Shown: positions 5,432-6,064 of the stretch, one piece after another | How the letters are laid out: each line of letters opens with the position of its first letter | Position numbering within the stretch: position 1 is the first letter of the stretch | Assembly: GCA_021784495.1 (NCBI GenBank) | Contig: JAJXSQ010000144.1 | Location: forward strand, 1 to 6,064 | Direction of reading: 5' to 3' | Source of the DNA: Myxococcales bacterium | GTDB lineage: Bacteria; Myxococcota; Myxococcia; Myxococcales; Anaeromyxobacteraceae | DNA: 6,064 nucleotides | The notes under the pieces: generated by a model | What the model was told of the DNA's origin: nothing | The model's input: only the letters and a program-made list of their open reading frames with translations | The model's database searches: none | Program-made: the position numbers and the translations under genes

Positions 5432-6064
5432 ATGCCCCTCGCAGGCTACAGGCAGCTCCTCGAGCAGAACGGGCGCTGGGCGGCGGCGCGGCTGGAGGAG
5501 CGCCCGGACTACTTCACCCGGCTGAGCGACACCCACGATCCCGAGTACGTCTGGATCGGCTGCTCCGACAGCCGGGTCCCGGCCGAGACGGTGACCGGCT
5601 GCCAGCCCGGCGAGCTCTTCGTCCACCGCAACGTCGCCAACCAGGTGGTGCACACCGACCTGAACATGCTGACGGTGATCTTCTACGCCGTCGAGCAGCT
5701 GCGGGTGAAGCACATCATCGTCTGCGGGCACTACGGCTGCGGCGGCGTCGCCGCCGCCACCTCGCACCAGGACTTCGGCCTCATCAACCGCTGGCTCCAG
5801 AACATCAAGGACTGCGCCGAGCGGAACCAGGCGGAGCTGGGCGCGCTCCCCGACGAGGAGTCGCGGACGCGGCGGCTGGTGGAGCTCAACGTCGTCGAGC
5901 AGGTCGACCACCTCGCCAAGACCTCGGTGATCCAGCGCGCCTGGCAGGACGAGGGCCGGCCCTGGCTCCACGGCTGGGTCTTCGACATGGAGACCGGCCG
6001 GCTGAAGGAGCTGGTGCTGCGGACCTCCGCGGACCTGCCGCACGAGGTCCACCGATTCGACCTC
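5432..6064 (+). CDS. can: Beta-class carbonic anhydrase (Can-like), C-terminus cut by the window edge
   Basis: A zinc enzyme interconverting CO2 and bicarbonate in the cytosol, supplying bicarbonate to carboxylases. The 211 codons present begin MPLAGYRQLLEQNGRW and stay open to the edge. Zinc-site residues are clear: C44 and the Asp46-Arg48 dyad in IGCSDSRVPAE, and H100 and C103 in CGHYGCGGV. Strong E. coli Can-like stretches include GELFVHRNVANQVVHTDLN, LINRWLQNIKD, ELNVVEQV and HGWVFDMETG. E. coli Can has 220 residues, so only a few to about 20 residues seem missing. W41 and R66, two parts of the non-catalytic bicarbonate pocket of type II enzymes, are present, but the third position (Tyr in H. 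influenzae and E. coli enzymes) appears to be F184. The start is the only ATG at the expected place, and it has no Shine-Dalgarno site. The gene is divergent from the unknown pair and alone on its strand here. Confidence 0.95.
   Translation, partial: MPLAGYRQLLEQNGRWAAARLEERPDYFTRLSDTHDPEYVWIGCSDSRVPAETVTGCQPGELFVHRNVANQVVHTDLNMLTVIFYAVEQLRVKHIIVCGHYGCGGVAAATSHQDFGLINRWLQNIKDCAERNQAELGALPDEESRTRRLVELNVVEQVDHLAKTSVIQRAWQDEGRPWLHGWVFDMETGRLKELVLRTSADLPHEVHRFDL

Noticed and set aside
5182..5433. Small minus-strand ORF in the divergent intergenic region
   Set aside because: It is Arg/Pro/Gly-rich low-complexity sequence, has no ribosome site, and covers the promoter region; not supported as a gene.
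5417..6052. 211-codon minus-strand ORF opposite the carbonic anhydrase
   Set aside because: It is the antisense mirror of an unmistakable beta-carbonic anhydrase coding strand.

Overview
The window is about three-quarters G+C, with very strong third-position G/C bias, long spurious antisense ORFs and extended -10 promoter look-alikes. This suggests a high-GC bacterium, and the style resembles myxobacteria such as Anaeromyxobacter. That assignment is an inference from composition, gene content and general resemblance; no marker gene in the window proves it.

Most of the window (1-5158) is transcribed leftward. Read in that direction from the right, it starts with two genes of unknown function (4544-5158, then 3900 to about 4547). 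They are joined by an apparent stop/start overlap at a CTG codon. A 244-base gap follows, holding a perfect palindrome. Then comes a sugar-phosphate block: glucose-6-phosphate isomerase (pgi, 2075-3655 plus a probable upstream extension), a short-form 6-phosphogluconate dehydrogenase (gnd, 995-2008) and 6-phosphogluconolactonase (pgl, 187-900). Last is the first 41 codons of a RIO-type protein kinase, which runs off the left edge. The gaps in this block are 66, 94 and 63 bases, with no terminator seen, so pgi-gnd-pgl and possibly the kinase look like one transcription unit.

On the right, an E. coli Can-like beta-carbonic anhydrase runs rightward from 5432 and off the edge. It is divergent from the unknown pair across a 273-base GC-rich region that carries candidate promoters and dyads.

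Functionally, Pgi interconverts fructose-6-phosphate and glucose-6-phosphate, Pgl hydrolyses 6-phosphogluconolactone, and Gnd decarboxylates 6-phosphogluconate to ribulose-5-phosphate. The linking enzyme, glucose-6-phosphate dehydrogenase (zwf), is not in the window. No mobile element, tRNA, rRNA or CRISPR array is visible. The points most worth a second look are the translation starts of pgi (possible AUU) and of the second unknown gene (possible CUG), the unknown gene pair itself, and the palindromes at 3801-3820 and 5193-5220.
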